A stretch of DNA of 64,000 bases, taken from positions 184,642 to 248,641 of the forward strand of contig CAUYUJ010009391.1 in assembly GCA_963575745.1 (NCBI GenBank), in the 5' to 3' direction. This stretch comes from Prorocentrum cordatum (Eukaryota > Sar > Dinophyceae > Prorocentrales > Prorocentraceae). Each line of letters begins with the position of its first letter. Within the stretch, counting starts at the first letter, position 1. The translations under genes were made by a program, and so were the position numbers. This document shows, in pieces, positions 11,056 through 22,009 of this stretch. The notes under the pieces were generated by a model, which did no database searches, was not told the DNA's origin, and saw nothing but the letters and a program-made list of their open reading frames with translations.

Positions 11056-12530
11056 CGTCAAGGCCACGCTGGGGGCATGAGCTGATAGTGGCGAGGATAT
11101 ATGCCATCGGGATGATGCTACATTCATGATGGACGGTGAGCGTTTCCGGACAATGAGGGAGCTCACTGGGAATGAGCGCGGGATGATGCAGAAGGCCAAG
11201 GCCGATGGCATTTCGCAGGTGTGACACAACAATTAGAGTGGATATCCCGCCATAACCTTAGTCACCTTTTGCTGCCATGCTGCATGCGCTCTGGGCAATC
11301 TTTGCGTCTTTCACCCTTCGTGTGCGCGCTCAGTGCCGTCTGAGTTATGTCCGAGCCTTGTCTTCTCGAGGTCACTGCCCACAGCTTTTGTTACGTTGAG
11401 TTTGCTCTCTTTTCTGTTCGTTGCACGTGTGTTTAAATACCGTCGCGCAAAATTCGCACATGTGGGTCATCAGGTGTCGGGGGGATGCTTTTAATGTTTC
11501 CCCACAGGTAATTGTGCAACCCGTGACATTTGGTTTAGGTAGATGTAACCACCGTCGGGCGGTGTGGCATGACGTTGTGTTTTAGCGTCGGCTCCGTATT
11601 GCAAAACAGAGTTCCGTCATCATTGCCATCGTTCTGTTGAAATTTCGTGACGAGGAGGTGTATGATGAGGAGGGAGGGTTACTGATGATGGGGGGCAGGA
11701 GGGGGAGGACCACCAACGCCACGACGTCGACGTCGACCTCCTGGAGGCCCCAAAAGCCCTCGAAGGGGACCCGACGTGGGCCCACATGTCCCCTGCAGGC
11801 CACTCTTTGAAGCCTGGGGGGAACTTTTGTTGCGTGAGCTCATGAACGGTTTTCTTCTCCGCACCCTGACTTGTGGGAGGCCTCACGGGGGCCCCCACAT
11901 GGCCAACCGTGCCAAGCAAACATTGGAAACTCGAACCTCGAGTCTGCCTCGCCGTTGCCGTCGCCTGGCCGTCGCGTGGCCGTCGGCTGCCCGTGGCCGT
12001 CGCCTGGTGGTCGCTGGCGGCGGCGGCGGCGGCGACCCTGCCGCGCGCAGGCGGCTCAACGAAGCGGCGGCGAGGGCGGTGGGCGCGCGGGCGCCGCCCG
12101 CGGGGCTGCGCGCGGGGGCCGCCTGGCCGCGCGCCGCCGCGGCAACTCACCGAAAATGCCCCTCGGCCGTCGCTGTCGTCCGCGCCGTGCGGGGCGGTCG
12201 CTCCCCCCCCCCTTTCCTCGGGCTGATTGAGAAGATCGTGCGTATTTGCGGGGGGGAGATCCCCACCACAGACAGGTGTTCGCGCGCAGGCGATCGCGAT
12301 CGCAGCCTCCACGTGCCCCACCTTGCGCAGGGTCTACAGTTACCCGCCCTCTTGGGCTACGACCGTAGGTGGAACAAAGAACAGTGTTCACCGAACCGAA
12401 TCCCGTGCGGATGCCCGAAGGATTCTGATTGTGCGGGTGCTTGTTTTCTGTGCAAGGCCAAGGCAGCGGGCGAGAAACGGGAGAGGCTGAATGCATGCCG
12501 CGGCCACTCTGGAGAGGCTGAGTGCATGCC
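11056..12530. other. No recognised gene
   Basis: 11.1-11.6 kb is of lower GC with few open frames. 11.7-12.5 kb is GC-rich with overlapping frames on both strands, none with a domain. A local tandem of short arms around 11950-12010 (CGTCGCCTGGCCGTCG-like) is seen. GAGAGGCTGAATGCATGCCG is duplicated at about 12481 and 12511. Confidence 0.5.
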
Positions 12531-12540
12531 GCGGCCAAGT

Positions 12541-13145
12541 GCGCGACCTCCTCCTCTTCCTCCTCCTCCTCCTCCTCCTCGTCCTCTTGTTCTTCTTCCT
12601 TCTCCTCCTCACGAGGTTTCTGGATAACCGAGGCCGCATGGGATCCTGCCACATTTGTATCATCGATCTTTCGGCGAGGAAATAGACGAGCAGCAGGGGG
12701 TCGAGGAGGAGGAGGAGGAGGAGGAGGAGGAGGAGGAGTATGAGGTTTCGCAGGGTGACGGGGAGAAGGCGCAGGCGGCGGAGGATGAGGAAGAGGAGGA
12801 AGAGGATGAGGAGGAGGAGGCGACGGAGGAAAAGGAGGAGGAAAACGAAACGGAGGAAGAGGAAGAGGAGGAGGAGGAGGATGAGGAGGAGGAGGAGGAG
12901 GAGGAGGAGGAGGAGGAGGAGGGGGAGGATCACCCTCCCGCTGCTGCTCCAAGTCCTCTTTCTCCTCCTTTACTGTTGTCATGCCTCCGAATGACCTTCA
13001 GCTCCTCCTCTCCTCAGCATTCCTCCTAATATTCCTCCTCCTCTCCCCCTCTCCCACCACATCCTCCTCCTCCTCCTCCTCTCTCCTCCTCCTCCTCCTC
13101 CTCCTCCTCCTCCTCCTCCTCCTCCTCTTCCTCTTCTCGCTCTTC
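12541..13145 (+). repeat. CTC then GAG then CTC trinucleotide tracts
   Basis: A pyrimidine CTC/TCC tract (12541-12612), a purine GAG tract (about 12700-12945) and a second CTC tract (about 13010-13145) lie in a row. The middle tract is complementary to both neighbours, so intrastrand hairpins or triplexes are possible. Poly-Glu, poly-Arg, poly-Pro and poly-Leu frames over it are artefacts. Confidence 0.9.
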
Positions 13146-13473
13146 CTATTCTTCCTCCTGCCCTTGCACTTTCGCTCAAAATCGCCCCCTGGGCGCCCTC
13201 CCAGCGTCCATCCCGGCCAGTGCTCCACCTAGACCGATCTTTGGCGGCTCTGGGGCCCAGACCTGTCCCCTCCCGGAAGGCCGAGGTAGAGTTTTTTGGT
13301 TCAATCTCCCCGGAATCTCGGCCCTCGACTCTCCTTCCCTTCCCTTTCGGAGGATGAAGACGCAACGCCACTGCCACCAGGGGGGGCACCTCCAGCGAGG
13401 AGGTCTAAGCTGCCTCCCATCTAGACCTCCCAGGTGGAGTCAGAGCAGATGTGGTCGGAGGATCGCGCCGCCT

Positions 13474-13580
13474 CGCCGATGCATCGGCGATGCAGCGTCA
13501 TGTGGTGCCTGATCTTCTCCACGCAGACGTCGCTGATGCATCCTTGACGTCGCCGATGCATTGCCGATGCATGCATGGAC
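13474..13580. repeat. GCCGATGCATCGGC palindrome cluster
   Basis: A perfect 16-bp palindrome CGCCGATGCATCGGCG lies at 13474-13489, followed by partial copies (CGTCGCTGATGCATC, CGTCGCCGATGCAT, TGCCGATGCATG) to about 13580. A related ATCGCCGAT-type cluster is present at 58994-59105. Confidence 0.65.
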
Positions 13581-14184
13581 CATGGGGCGAGATCCTCCGA
13601 CCCAATCTACAGTCAATCCGCATAGTAAGGATGGAGAACCATCCCCAGGGCACCCTTGCATCCTTGCCTCCTCGGCCATCCTTGGCCATTTTCGTTGGCC
13701 GCGCCACGCTCGAAAAGCTTCGAAATGTGCGTCCAAAGCCCTTGCATCCTCATCGTGCGTCCTTATGATACGGGCCGGCTGTAATCCGACCCCGACTGGG
13801 AGGCCTCCGTCCTCGAGCTGGAGGATGGAGACGTCTCGAGCGGGGCAGGCGGACCACACCACCGGGAGATCCCCCCCCTGGGGCTCCTCGCGCCAGCGGC
13901 GGTGGTGGTGGTGGTGCATTTCGCCTGAACAGTGAGAAACCGACCCCAGCCCCCACAACTATGGATTTTACATGTCAGCGTTTCGGATTTGTTGCGTATG
14001 TGCGTAAATGTAGGCGCCCTGTTGGCGAGGCCATTGCCAGCTGCCGCAGGCGGGGCCCGCGCGTGCGGCGACGTGCTGGGCCCACTCGACGCGGACGCAC
14101 CCACGCTGGCATTCCCAGGGCCGCGGGTGCCACGGCCGCAGCGTACAGTTTGAGGCGACGGCGGCGACTGGTGCTCATCCTGCA

Positions 14185-14345
14185 AAGGGGCCCATGGACA
14201 CAAATAAGTACATATACCCACAATCCAGGACTCCCCGTATTTTCCCTTGTTTCCGGGGTTTGCGTCTTCCCCCCCCCGCTTCCCATATTCGCCCATCCTC
14301 TTTTGTGAGTCGACGATCCACTGTTTTTTTTCCCCCCCTGATCCT
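14185..14345 (+). repeat. Dispersed repeat, GGGGCCC-GGACACAAA family (copy 1)
   Basis: About 160 bp starting AAAGGGGCCCATGGACACAA and ending in GAGTCGACGATCCACTG plus a T/C-run. It is alignable by eye along its whole length with 44251-44395, and with a minus-strand copy at about 58060-58195. No inverted ends were found, so a SINE-like or other short retroposon is possible but unproven. Confidence 0.6.
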
Positions 14346-14525
14346 GGTCAGCCTCGGTCGGCCCCAGCCTCGCACGAATCCCTGGGGAGCCTGGGGCTGT
14401 CGGCACTGCCTACGCACGTCTGCGCGAGCTGGCTGAGCGCGCGGCCTTCGCCCCCACCCCTCTGCCTCCCCCAGCGGCCGCCCCTCGCTGTGCTCTTGCC
14501 AGAGGCGACGACAGGGGCGAGTACA

Positions 14526-14697
14526 GTGTAAACCCATGCCAAGAAGCGCCCTGCTTGCCTCCGGGGTGCCCTGCGTTTCTTGGGCTCCGGTGGTTATGCG
14601 ATGGTGAGCGTGACCTTCCCAGGCCACACATCAGTGGACTTTCTCGGGTCTCAGGGCAGGGTTCCTTGCGGAAGGTTTTTGGTGGACTGGCCTCCAC
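14526..14697 (+). mobile_element. MITE-like element, GTGGAGGCC family (copy 1)
   Basis: About 172 bp, alignable throughout with 53964-54135. The right end reads GGACTGGCCTCCAC; the left end here is degenerate (GTGTAAACCCATGCC), whereas in the second copy it is GTGGAGGCCCATGCC, the inverse of the right end. Interior landmarks such as TTTCTTGGG and GTGGACTGGCCTCC are shared. Confidence 0.6.
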
Positions 14698-14714
14698 CCA
14701 GCCTCGCGCAGAGA

Positions 14715-14845
14715 GGGGTGGGGGGGGGGAGGACTTCTTAGAACCACCCCTACTTTTTAGAAGGCGCGGGCCTTATCTGTAGATACAAGGCCAGCGCCTT
14801 CTAAGAAGCAGGGTGCTTCTAAAAATCCCTCCCACCCCCACCCCA
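14715..14845. mobile_element. Fold-back element
   Basis: Two arms of about 63 bp are inverted copies at roughly 83 percent identity by eye. The innermost part AGAAGGCGCGGGCCTTATCT pairs with the inverse of AAGGCCAGCGCCTTCT, with a very short loop (TGTAGATA) near 14778-14785. The outer part runs from a G-rich GGGGTGGG to a matching CCCACCCC. The layout fits a fold-back type non-autonomous element. Confidence 0.65.
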
Positions 14846-14974
14846 TTGCGCGCGCCGCCAATCCATTGTACATACATCCAGGGACGCCGATGATCCATGT
14901 GTTTGGTGAGGCTCTCATGCGAAAGCGTGTAGTGCCCGCCCCTGGGGTATCCGCCTTCCTCGTTCATCCTGGGC

Positions 14975-15110
14975 TTCAGTCGGACTTGTCCCTCTACAGG
15001 AGGGATCTTCTAAAATAGTTAAAACATAGTCTGGGGGCGATTTGCCGATTATTTTGTGATCGTCTCTGAATATTTCGTCCAATATTCGCCTGTAGGACCC
15101 AATCCTGGGC
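14975..15110 (+). mobile_element. MITE-like element related to the 16278 element
   Basis: The left end CGGACTTGTCCCTCTACAGG matches the left end of the 16278-16477 element, and the interior shares AAAATAGTT and a following GGGG-rich stretch. The right end (CGCCTGTAGGACCCAATCC) is a degenerate inverse. It is an older, diverged copy of the same family. Confidence 0.5.
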
Positions 15111-15244
15111 GTGATTCGCCATGCCGTGGTACAGTTTTACAGCTTCGACCGCGCCGAGGGTCTGGCAGCGCTGCGACCAAACCAAGTTCCTGCGAACATT
15201 TGTTTGGTGAAGGCCTGACGGCTGGTGCCGCCGACACTGAAAGA

Positions 15245-15545
15245 CATCGACGACGACCAGGAGGGGGAGGATGACGAAACGGCGGAGGAGGAGGAGGAGG
15301 AGGAGGTGATGATGATGATGAGGATGAGGAGGAGGAGGAGGAGGAGGAGGAGGAGGAGGAGGAGGAGGAGGAGGAGGAGGAGAGGAGGAGGAGTAGAAGG
15401 AGGAGGAGGAGGAGGAGGAGGAGGAACATGAGGCGGAGGTGGCGGAGGAGGAGGAGGAGGAGGAGGAGGAGGAGGAGGAGGGTGAGGAGGCGGAGGAGGG
15501 GGAGGAGGCCGAGGAGGAGGAGGAGAAGGAGAAGGAGGAGGAAAA
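15245..15545 (+). repeat. GAG trinucleotide microsatellite
   Basis: About 300 bp of GAG repeats with GATGAT and GCG interruptions. All frames across it are low-complexity. Confidence 0.95.
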
Positions 15546-15761
15546 GGACTCCCGCCTGGGCCCGCTCCCCCTGGGGGCGAGGACCGACCCCAAGGCACGG
15601 ATGCGTATCTGACTCCCCTCCACCCACCGGGATTCCTCCCCACCTGGGGAGGAGGACCCGAGGAGGACTGGCGCGCCGGCTGGAAAAGGACCGGCGTGGC
15701 AGAGGAGGGCCCCGAGAGGCGACACGAATCTGACCCCCACCCTCGGGACCATCCCCCCCCC

Positions 15762-15985
15762 CGGCGGGGAAGGGACAAAGGGAAGGGGCTTCCTTTTGAC
15801 GGAATGCATTCCGTCAAGCTGCGAACCCGTTCTCCGAACGAGGACGGGTGCTCTGTCTCTCTCTTGCTCTTCCCCGAAGGGAGAGGAGGATGGGAAGGAG
15901 GGAACAAAAGAAGGCTCCCCGTCGACGGGACCAGACAGACCCCCCACACACGCCGACAGGGGCGGCGGATTGACAAAACAATCAT
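15762..15985 (+). repeat. Dispersed repeat with palindrome (copy 1)
   Basis: Begins GGGGAAGGGA then AGGGAAGGGGCTTCC and ends with CACACGCCGACAGGGGCGGC; both blocks recur in order at 25907-26083, with a diverged middle. It contains the perfect 22-bp palindrome at 15796-15817 (TTGACGGAATG and its inverse). In the second copy the equivalent position forms TCGAAGGGAAG-GGG-CTTCCCTTCGA, so an inverted structure is kept although the sequence differs. Confidence 0.6.
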
Positions 15986-16277
15986 ACAGAAAGGCAAACG
16001 GTGATATCATTTCCATGGTTTCCTAATGTCCGACACGGGCTACAGAAACGAAGGCGGCTATGTATTCTGGAACTCTGGGAGCGTATCCTGAACCATCCGT
16101 GTTTTTTTACATCAGTCTCGTCCTAGCCCTCCCTCCCTCCCTGACGTACACATGAATGGATCCGCGCTGGTTTCGAGACTACGCATTGCGGGAACCTTCG
16201 TATCACGCAGCTGGTCTCGCGGACAAGGGGGGCCGTGCTCATGTACGTGGTTGGGCGCGTATGAGCTTTATTTAGCG

Positions 16278-16477
16278 TTAAGTCGGGCCTGTCCCTCTAC
16301 AGGGGGAATATCCAAAAATAGTTTTGAAATCGTATGGGGACTATTTTTTGACAATTTTTGGGGGTATTTTTGGGGTATTCATAGTTTTGAAATCGTATGG
16401 GGACTATTTTTTGACAATTTTTGGGGGTATTTTTGGGGTATTCAGATCCTCCTGTAGGGGGACAGGCCCGACCTAAG
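16278..16477 (+). mobile_element. MITE with 29-bp TIRs and 7-bp TSD
   Basis: A 200-bp element with terminal inverted repeats of about 29 bp (three mismatches; core GGGCCTGTCCC and GGGACAGGCCC). It is flanked by the perfect direct repeat TTTAGCG at 16271-16277 and 16478-16484, a target-site duplication. The interior holds two identical 63-bp units (16318-16380 and 16381-16443), AT-rich and without coding capacity. The clean ends, exact target duplication and identical internal units suggest a fairly recent insertion or duplication. An 8-bp reading of the duplication is not supported. Confidence 0.85.
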
Positions 16478-16874
16478 TTTAGCGGGCGAAGAACGGTACA
16501 AGATAGATATGTCTGCCGTTGGGGGCGCCTGCCCCCTGGGCGGCTGGAGAGTTTCTACCCCGACGGTGCCACGTGGGGGTGCAGATTTTCCAGCCGCCCG
16601 GGGGGCTGGCGTCCTCGACGGTTCTTGTCTTGCACCGTTTTTACTCCTGAGAGGTCAAACTCTGACCCTGCCCTGGTCCGAAATTCGGTTGGATCCGGCC
16701 GATATCCGGCCTGATCCGGCTTGATCCCGCTTCATCCGGCCGAATCATGCGTAGCAGCCCCCCAGCGGGGCTCCATTCCCTTCAATCCTCCCGACGAAGA
16801 CACCCCAGTAGTTTTGCTTCCTTCCGCCCCCGCGAGGCAGAAGCAGCAACAACAACACCAGCTTCTCGAGCAAC

Positions 16875-17040
16875 CCTCCTCCTCCTCCTCCTCCTCCTCC
16901 TCCTCCTCCTCCTCTTCCTCCTCCAACAACAACAACACCTCCTTCCTCCTTCTTCTTTTCCTTCTTGAGCAACCCTCCTTTTCCTCTTCCTCCTCTTCCT
17001 CCGCGAGGCAGAAGCAACAACAACAACAACAACAACATCT
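16875..17040 (+). repeat. CTC and CAA microsatellites
   Basis: Two blocks of TCC/CTC repeats alternate with CAA repeats. GCGAGGCAGAAGCA(A)CAACAA occurs on either side (about 16831 and 17001), so the block is a local duplication. Confidence 0.85.
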
Positions 17041-17259
17041 TGAGCTCCCCTCCTTGGCACGACCCTTGTGGGCTCCGTAGGCTCCCGCCCTCCCTGGGCG
17101 GGGGTGGCGGGCGGCGGGAGCGCGGCGACAGCGCGCCGCGAGGTCGGCCTTCGTCGCGGGCGCCCCGCAGAGGCGCCGCGCCGCCGCCGCCCTCCGTCGC
17201 CCGCGGCCTCGGCGGGCAAGGGGGCCGCCGTGCAGCTCGGCATCGCTCGGACGCGCTCC

Positions 17260-17392
<133 letters not shown>

Positions 17393-17995
17393 ACATTATT
17401 TATTCTAAAGAATAATTATTGTTGGGCCCCCTGGTGCACGGCCCCCCCTGCGCCGCCTAGGCCGCAGCTACATTTTCATCATTTTCGTGAGGAAGCCTCA
17501 GGTAATTCGATGTGATCAAGATCCGGTTGTTTTGTTCCCCCCCGCTTTCCCTTGCAAAAAACACTATAAAATGACATTTCTTGTTCTAATATAATCAAAT
17601 TTCAAGAATCCCTTGCAAAAAATAAGGTAAAGTGGACATTCGCGCGCGCAAGACGAAATCCTTCCAAAAGCTTAGTGTTCGGAGCGATTTTAACATAAAA
17701 ACATCAAAAAACCAATGGTTTTTCAACAAAAAAATGTCAAAATCTCATCCCGCGCGCTCTTGCGGATTCGTAGGAAACCCAACACTTTTTAAACATTTCT
17801 GTCAAACGGGCTTTTGCGAGCAACTTTTTCGAACTTCTGCGACAACGGTTGCGCACCTGCCAGGGCCATCATCCCTGTCAAATAATACCATGCGGGACAC
17901 ATTCGTTTTTTCTTCGCGCGCGCACGCCGTCGTCGTCGGCCGCGGGGCCCTGAATAGTAGCCACGGTCGTCCGCATGCCACGAAGTGAAGTGTCC
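17393..17995. other. AT-rich island without recognised gene
   Basis: Distinctly lower GC than the surroundings, especially 17540-17810. CCCTTGCAAAAAA occurs twice (about 17549 and 17610). A 118-codon plus-strand frame (17632-17988) reads MDIRARKTKSFQKLSVRSDF and is Lys/Ser/Phe-rich, but shows no domain. The unusual base composition is the main point. Confidence 0.5.
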
Positions 17996-18151
17996 GAACG
18001 TCATAGGGCGGGAAGCTGGGTGTGGGTGGTGGCGAAGAGTCGTGTGGATATTTGGTAGAGCTTGCACTGCCCCCCCACAAAGTGGGGGTATTGGCTGGCG
18101 TCGCATGAAAACCCTGGCACTGGTGAGAACACTGAGCGTTCGGGTAAAGTG

Positions 18152-18191
<40 letters not shown>
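18152..18191 (+). repeat. GTT microsatellite, about 13 units
   Basis: Perfect GTT repeat, the second within 1 kb. Confidence 0.95.
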
Positions 18192-18192
<1 letters not shown>

Positions 18193-18711
18193 GTGTTTGA
18201 TTGCGTGTTTCGGCCAACATCGTGGAACATTCCTGGAGCATCTCGCGAACAATTATACGCACCAAACCGGAACATGCACGGAGAATGGACGTCCGAACGA
18301 TGGCGAGGCAGCAGACGTCTCCCGAGGGAAACTTGGAGTTCCTGCGATGTGATTTACTGAAAATCCGGGCGTGTCTGGTGTTGTGTCCCAAGTTTTTCGC
18401 TTGATTTTGGAGCACTTGGGGCCTCCAGGCCTCGTGATGGGGTTCTCTGGAGGCCGCGGTAGCCTCCCTGGAAATACTGGGGGCACCTTGGGCCAGGGGC
18501 ACTTCTAGCACCACCCGAACGTGCTTCCGCGTCTTTGGTCCTCTGGGGCCCTTTGCCGGGCATTCGAAGAAGGATCTGGGGCGCAAAACTACCTCCAGAG
18601 AAGGGGTGAAGACCTCCGCGCATTGGGAAATCAGCTGTAGTCGGATGTATTGGAACGGATCCTGCATCCCGCTGTGAAGCTTTGTCTAGTTGTGTCCGTC
18701 GCAGTGTCCAT

Positions 18712-19336
18712 TGGGGTTTCGATGTGACATTGCCGACGCGTGCATGCAGAGCGCATACTAAATGCATTGTTTTCGCATCCGTGGGCCCACGAGCGGGTGG
18801 CCGTGGTCACCCGCTCGCGTGCGACTGCGTTCGCAGAGCGTTTCTGTGTGTTGATTATTGTAGATTCCCGATTGATGTAGCCACATGTTGCAGCCAGAGA
18901 ATGGAATTGTACACAGGGTTTTCACCATTGTGTTTTCGATATGACATTGCCGACGTTGGCATGTAAACCGTATACAACATGCATCTTTTTCGCGCGCGTG
19001 GGACCGCGAGCGGGTGACCGTGGTCACCCGCTCGCGTGCGCGAGCGCGCTCGCAGAACGTGTCTGTGTATTGGTTCTTGTAGATTCCTGATTGCTTTAGG
19101 CGTTTCTTGCAGCCAGAGATTGACATTTTACACTGGGTTTTCAACATTGGGTTTTCGATGTGACATTGCCGACGTTGGCATGTAAACCGTATACAACATG
19201 CATCGTTTTCGCGTGCGTGCGCCCACGAGCGGGTGACCGTGGTCACCCGCTCGCCTGCGCGAGGGTGCTCGCATATCGTGTTTGTGTATTGGCCTCTACA
19301 CAGTGATGGATGGTATTACCACCTGTTGCAGCCAGG

Positions 19337-19417
<81 letters not shown>

Positions 19418-19660
19418 GTTGGTGTTTCATCATTTGGTTATTCGATGTAACATTGCCACCGCTTGGCGCGAACAAAACACATACTACGTGCATCGTTTTC
19501 GCGCGCGTGGGCCCACGAGCGGGTGGCCGTGGTCACCCGCTCGCGTGCGCGAGTGCGTTCGCAGAGCGTGTTTGTGTATTGGTTCCTGTAGGTTCTTGAT
19601 TGATATAGCCACGTGTTGTAGCCAGAGAATGGAATTCTACATTGGGTTTTCACCAGTGGA
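18712..19660 (+). repeat. 218-bp tandem satellite, four copies, with central palindrome
   Basis: Four units, with the marker GAGCGGGTG at 18791, 19008, 19227 and 19517. The first three are 217-219 bp apart; the fourth is displaced by a poly(T) tract. Each unit carries the near-perfect palindrome AGCGGGTGACC-GT-GGTCACCCGCT (arms extend to 15 bp in the second copy), followed by TGCAGCCAGAGA and TTTTCGATRTGACATTGCC blocks. No coding capacity. Confidence 0.9.
19340..19415. repeat. Poly(T) homopolymer, 76 nt
   Basis: An uninterrupted run of 76 T inside the third satellite unit, at the place where the other units read ATGGAATTGTACAC or similar. It either expanded in situ or is an assembly artefact; exact length is unreliable. 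Confidence 0.9.
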
Positions 19661-19699
19661 TTTTCGTTGGGCAGTGCTCGTCGAGGGGCTGTTCAATGC

Positions 19700-21470
19700 A
19701 TTCGAATGCCAGTGTGTCCAAGTTGGGGCGTCTCTAAGGGGGGTTGCGGTTGAATGTCGCCGCGCGGGCGAAAGGTCGAGCATGCGCGTCGCGGGCGCCA
19801 TGGCCATCGGAGAAACAGATGTTCGGCCTCTTGGCGGACGCATGTTTTTTGAAGGTGTTGTTCCCGAGTCGTGCCACAGAGCGTGCAAACTGTTTCACCA
19901 TGTCCGCCGTGCCTCCCATATCGCAGACACCTGCTGCGAAACATCTCCCCTTCCCTGGTGGGCACGCATCTGTCCCCGAACGACCTGGTCAAAGGTCGGC
20001 CAATCGATTTGATTGTGCATTCGCACATCCAAAACTCTCATTTGTCTCAGCGCAGACGCCCATCAAAAACAACCCGAAGACCACAACGCACTGGTTGCCA
20101 ATTTTTTTCGGGAGCGGGGGTGGGACGAACGCTGTGTGCGCACCACGCGATGCGAAGAGCCACGCGCTGAAATGTTCCTGTGCCGTGCGATGTTTGCGCT
20201 CGCGCTTGAATGTCCATCCTCCCTTTTCGCGCGCCCCGTGTTTTTGATGTTATGTTTGCGTCGATTGTTTCCGCCCTCGCCTGTCGCCCCGCCATCATTG
20301 AGTTGTTCTTTCTGTGCGCCGTCCGTGTCGCCCCACCTCCTCGCGTGGCAGATTTCCCCACCCCGTTCGTGCTACGCATAATACGTCCCCTCCAGGACCC
20401 ACAGCGTTGTGGTGCGGGCGGTGACGACGCGCGGTGTAGTGCCGGATTTCGGTGGGACTCATTGCTGATATGGGGGTCTGTCATCAGCCGCCTCGCCTTG
20501 TTTTTTCGCTCACGCTGTGATCAGCATTGTTTCGGTGATGCCAAACGTGCCCGCAAACCGCTAAGCCTCGTTGCGATGTTTGCCGCCGGAGCTAGTCACG
20601 CGCATATCCTTTAGTTTTTTTGGCGGGCGGCCGCGTGCCCAGCCTGCCCGTTTAGTTTTGGCGGCGGCTTCTTGGCGCCATATGGGGCGGGGGCAAATTG
20701 AACAACATCATCGGGTTGCGCTTCGCGGCGCTCGACAAAACTAGGCGTTGGTTGCGCCGTGGCCGCGGCGCCATGGCTTCGCGGACGCCGCGTCGTTGCG
20801 GCAATGCTGGCGCGACCGAGCATTGCGAGAAAGAGTTGTTGTTTTGTTCGAGCGTGTGTTTGCGAAGGCCAATGTCATATGCGCAAACTGTCTCTTTTGT
20901 TTTTCCCATCGCCCCCTGCTCCGCGCCTCCGCGCAGGCCTCTAGAGTATGACCCTTGGGCGTTTCCAAAAGACGAGGACGAGGAGGAGGAGGGCGAGGAG
21001 GATGACGAGGGGGGGGAGGAGGAAAGAAAGTTGGAATCCCTTGCCCCTCTGTTCTGAGGCAGTTTCATAGGAGGGGGTCCAGAGGACAGAGTGTGTACGC
21101 AGTTTGGAGGGATTCGTGAATTCAGTATGGGTCGGGCTTGAAGTGCCTCGAAGAAAGCGCGCGCACCCGAATCGCAAGCATATGGCTATATGCGGACTAA
21201 AACAGTTTGCTTCCCGTCGTCGTCCTCGGCCTTGCTCCGTCCCCTATCTTACCTCCCCCCCTGGATGGTGTCGAACGCGTCCGCGGCTCGGGCGGGGGAG
21301 CGCCCCTTTCCATCTCCCTTATCCATAAGGGCTTCGCCCCCTGCCGCCGGCCCCCTCTCTCGGAGAATGGGCCATGGAAGAGCTAAGTCATGAGGCCTTG
21401 GCGCTGTCGTGAAGCAGTATCGAAACTTCATACGAAGCCGATTCGCAAGCAGCAAAACCAACTGATCACA
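19700..21470. other. No recognised gene
   Basis: Open frames up to 167 codons on both strands overlap and lack domains. A GAG-rich purine stretch lies at about 20975-21030. The only shared sequence noticed is the GGTTACCACACCTTGCGAT-type motif that begins at about 21474. Confidence 0.5.
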
Positions 21471-21473
21471 AGA

Positions 21474-21590
21474 GGGGTTACCACACCTGGCGATTGGTAA
21501 GACGTGTATGGTTTACGGGCTTGGTTACCACACCTTGCGATTAAAGGGCCGAGGGAGTTCTCGCAGTTTGGGTCACCACGCCTTGCGGTG
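21474..21590 (+). repeat. Three copies of a TTACCACACCTTGCGAT motif
   Basis: The motif appears at about 21476, 21524 and 21567 with one or two changes, and again singly at about 35028 (GGTTGCCACACCTTGCGATG). It precedes the 73-bp array. Confidence 0.55.
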
Positions 21591-21592
21591 GA

Positions 21593-21902
21593 TGTGCGTG
21601 AAGGGTGGCACGGAATTTCAGAAATGTGGCAAATCCCCTGTGTTTTTTGGACCCTAACCCCGCGGATCTGCATGAAGGGTGGCACCGTATTTCAGAAATG
21701 TGGCAAATCCCCTATGTTATTGGACCCTGACTCCGCGGATCTGCGTGGGGGGTGGCACCGAATTTCAGAAATGTGGCAAATCCCTTGTGTTTTTAGACCC
21801 TGACCCCGCGGATCTGCGTGAGGGGTGGCGCCGAATTTCAGAAATGTGGCACGTCCCCTGTGTTTTTGGACCCTGACCCCGCGGATCTGCGTGAGGGGTG
21901 TT
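21593..21902 (+). repeat. 73-bp tandem repeat, four copies
   Basis: Each unit contains GGGTGGCACCGAATTTCAG, then AAATGTGGCAAATCCC and GACCCTGACCCCGCGGATC. Copies start at about 21600, 21674, 21747 and 21820. The frames over it are open but repeat the same residues and look incidental. Confidence 0.9.
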
Positions 21903-21964
21903 GATTTCGAGCCCCCCCAGCAATTCAGACAACGCGCCCAGGTGGTGCTAAAAATCTGGTTTTG

Positions 21965-22009
21965 CCCCCCCCCCCCCCCCCCCCCCCCCCCACCCCCCCC
22001 CCCCCCCCC
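21965..22009. repeat. Poly(C) tract, 45 nt
   Basis: A run of C broken by a single A at about 21992. The G-rich complement could form a quadruplex. Length may be unreliable. Confidence 0.9.

Noticed and set aside
12056-12982. Poly-Pro/poly-Leu frames on the minus strand
   Set aside because: Produced by CTC/GAG tracts.
14994-16016. 340-codon minus-strand frame
   Set aside because: Mostly poly-Ser/Pro/Leu from the GAG microsatellite joined to dispersed-repeat sequence.
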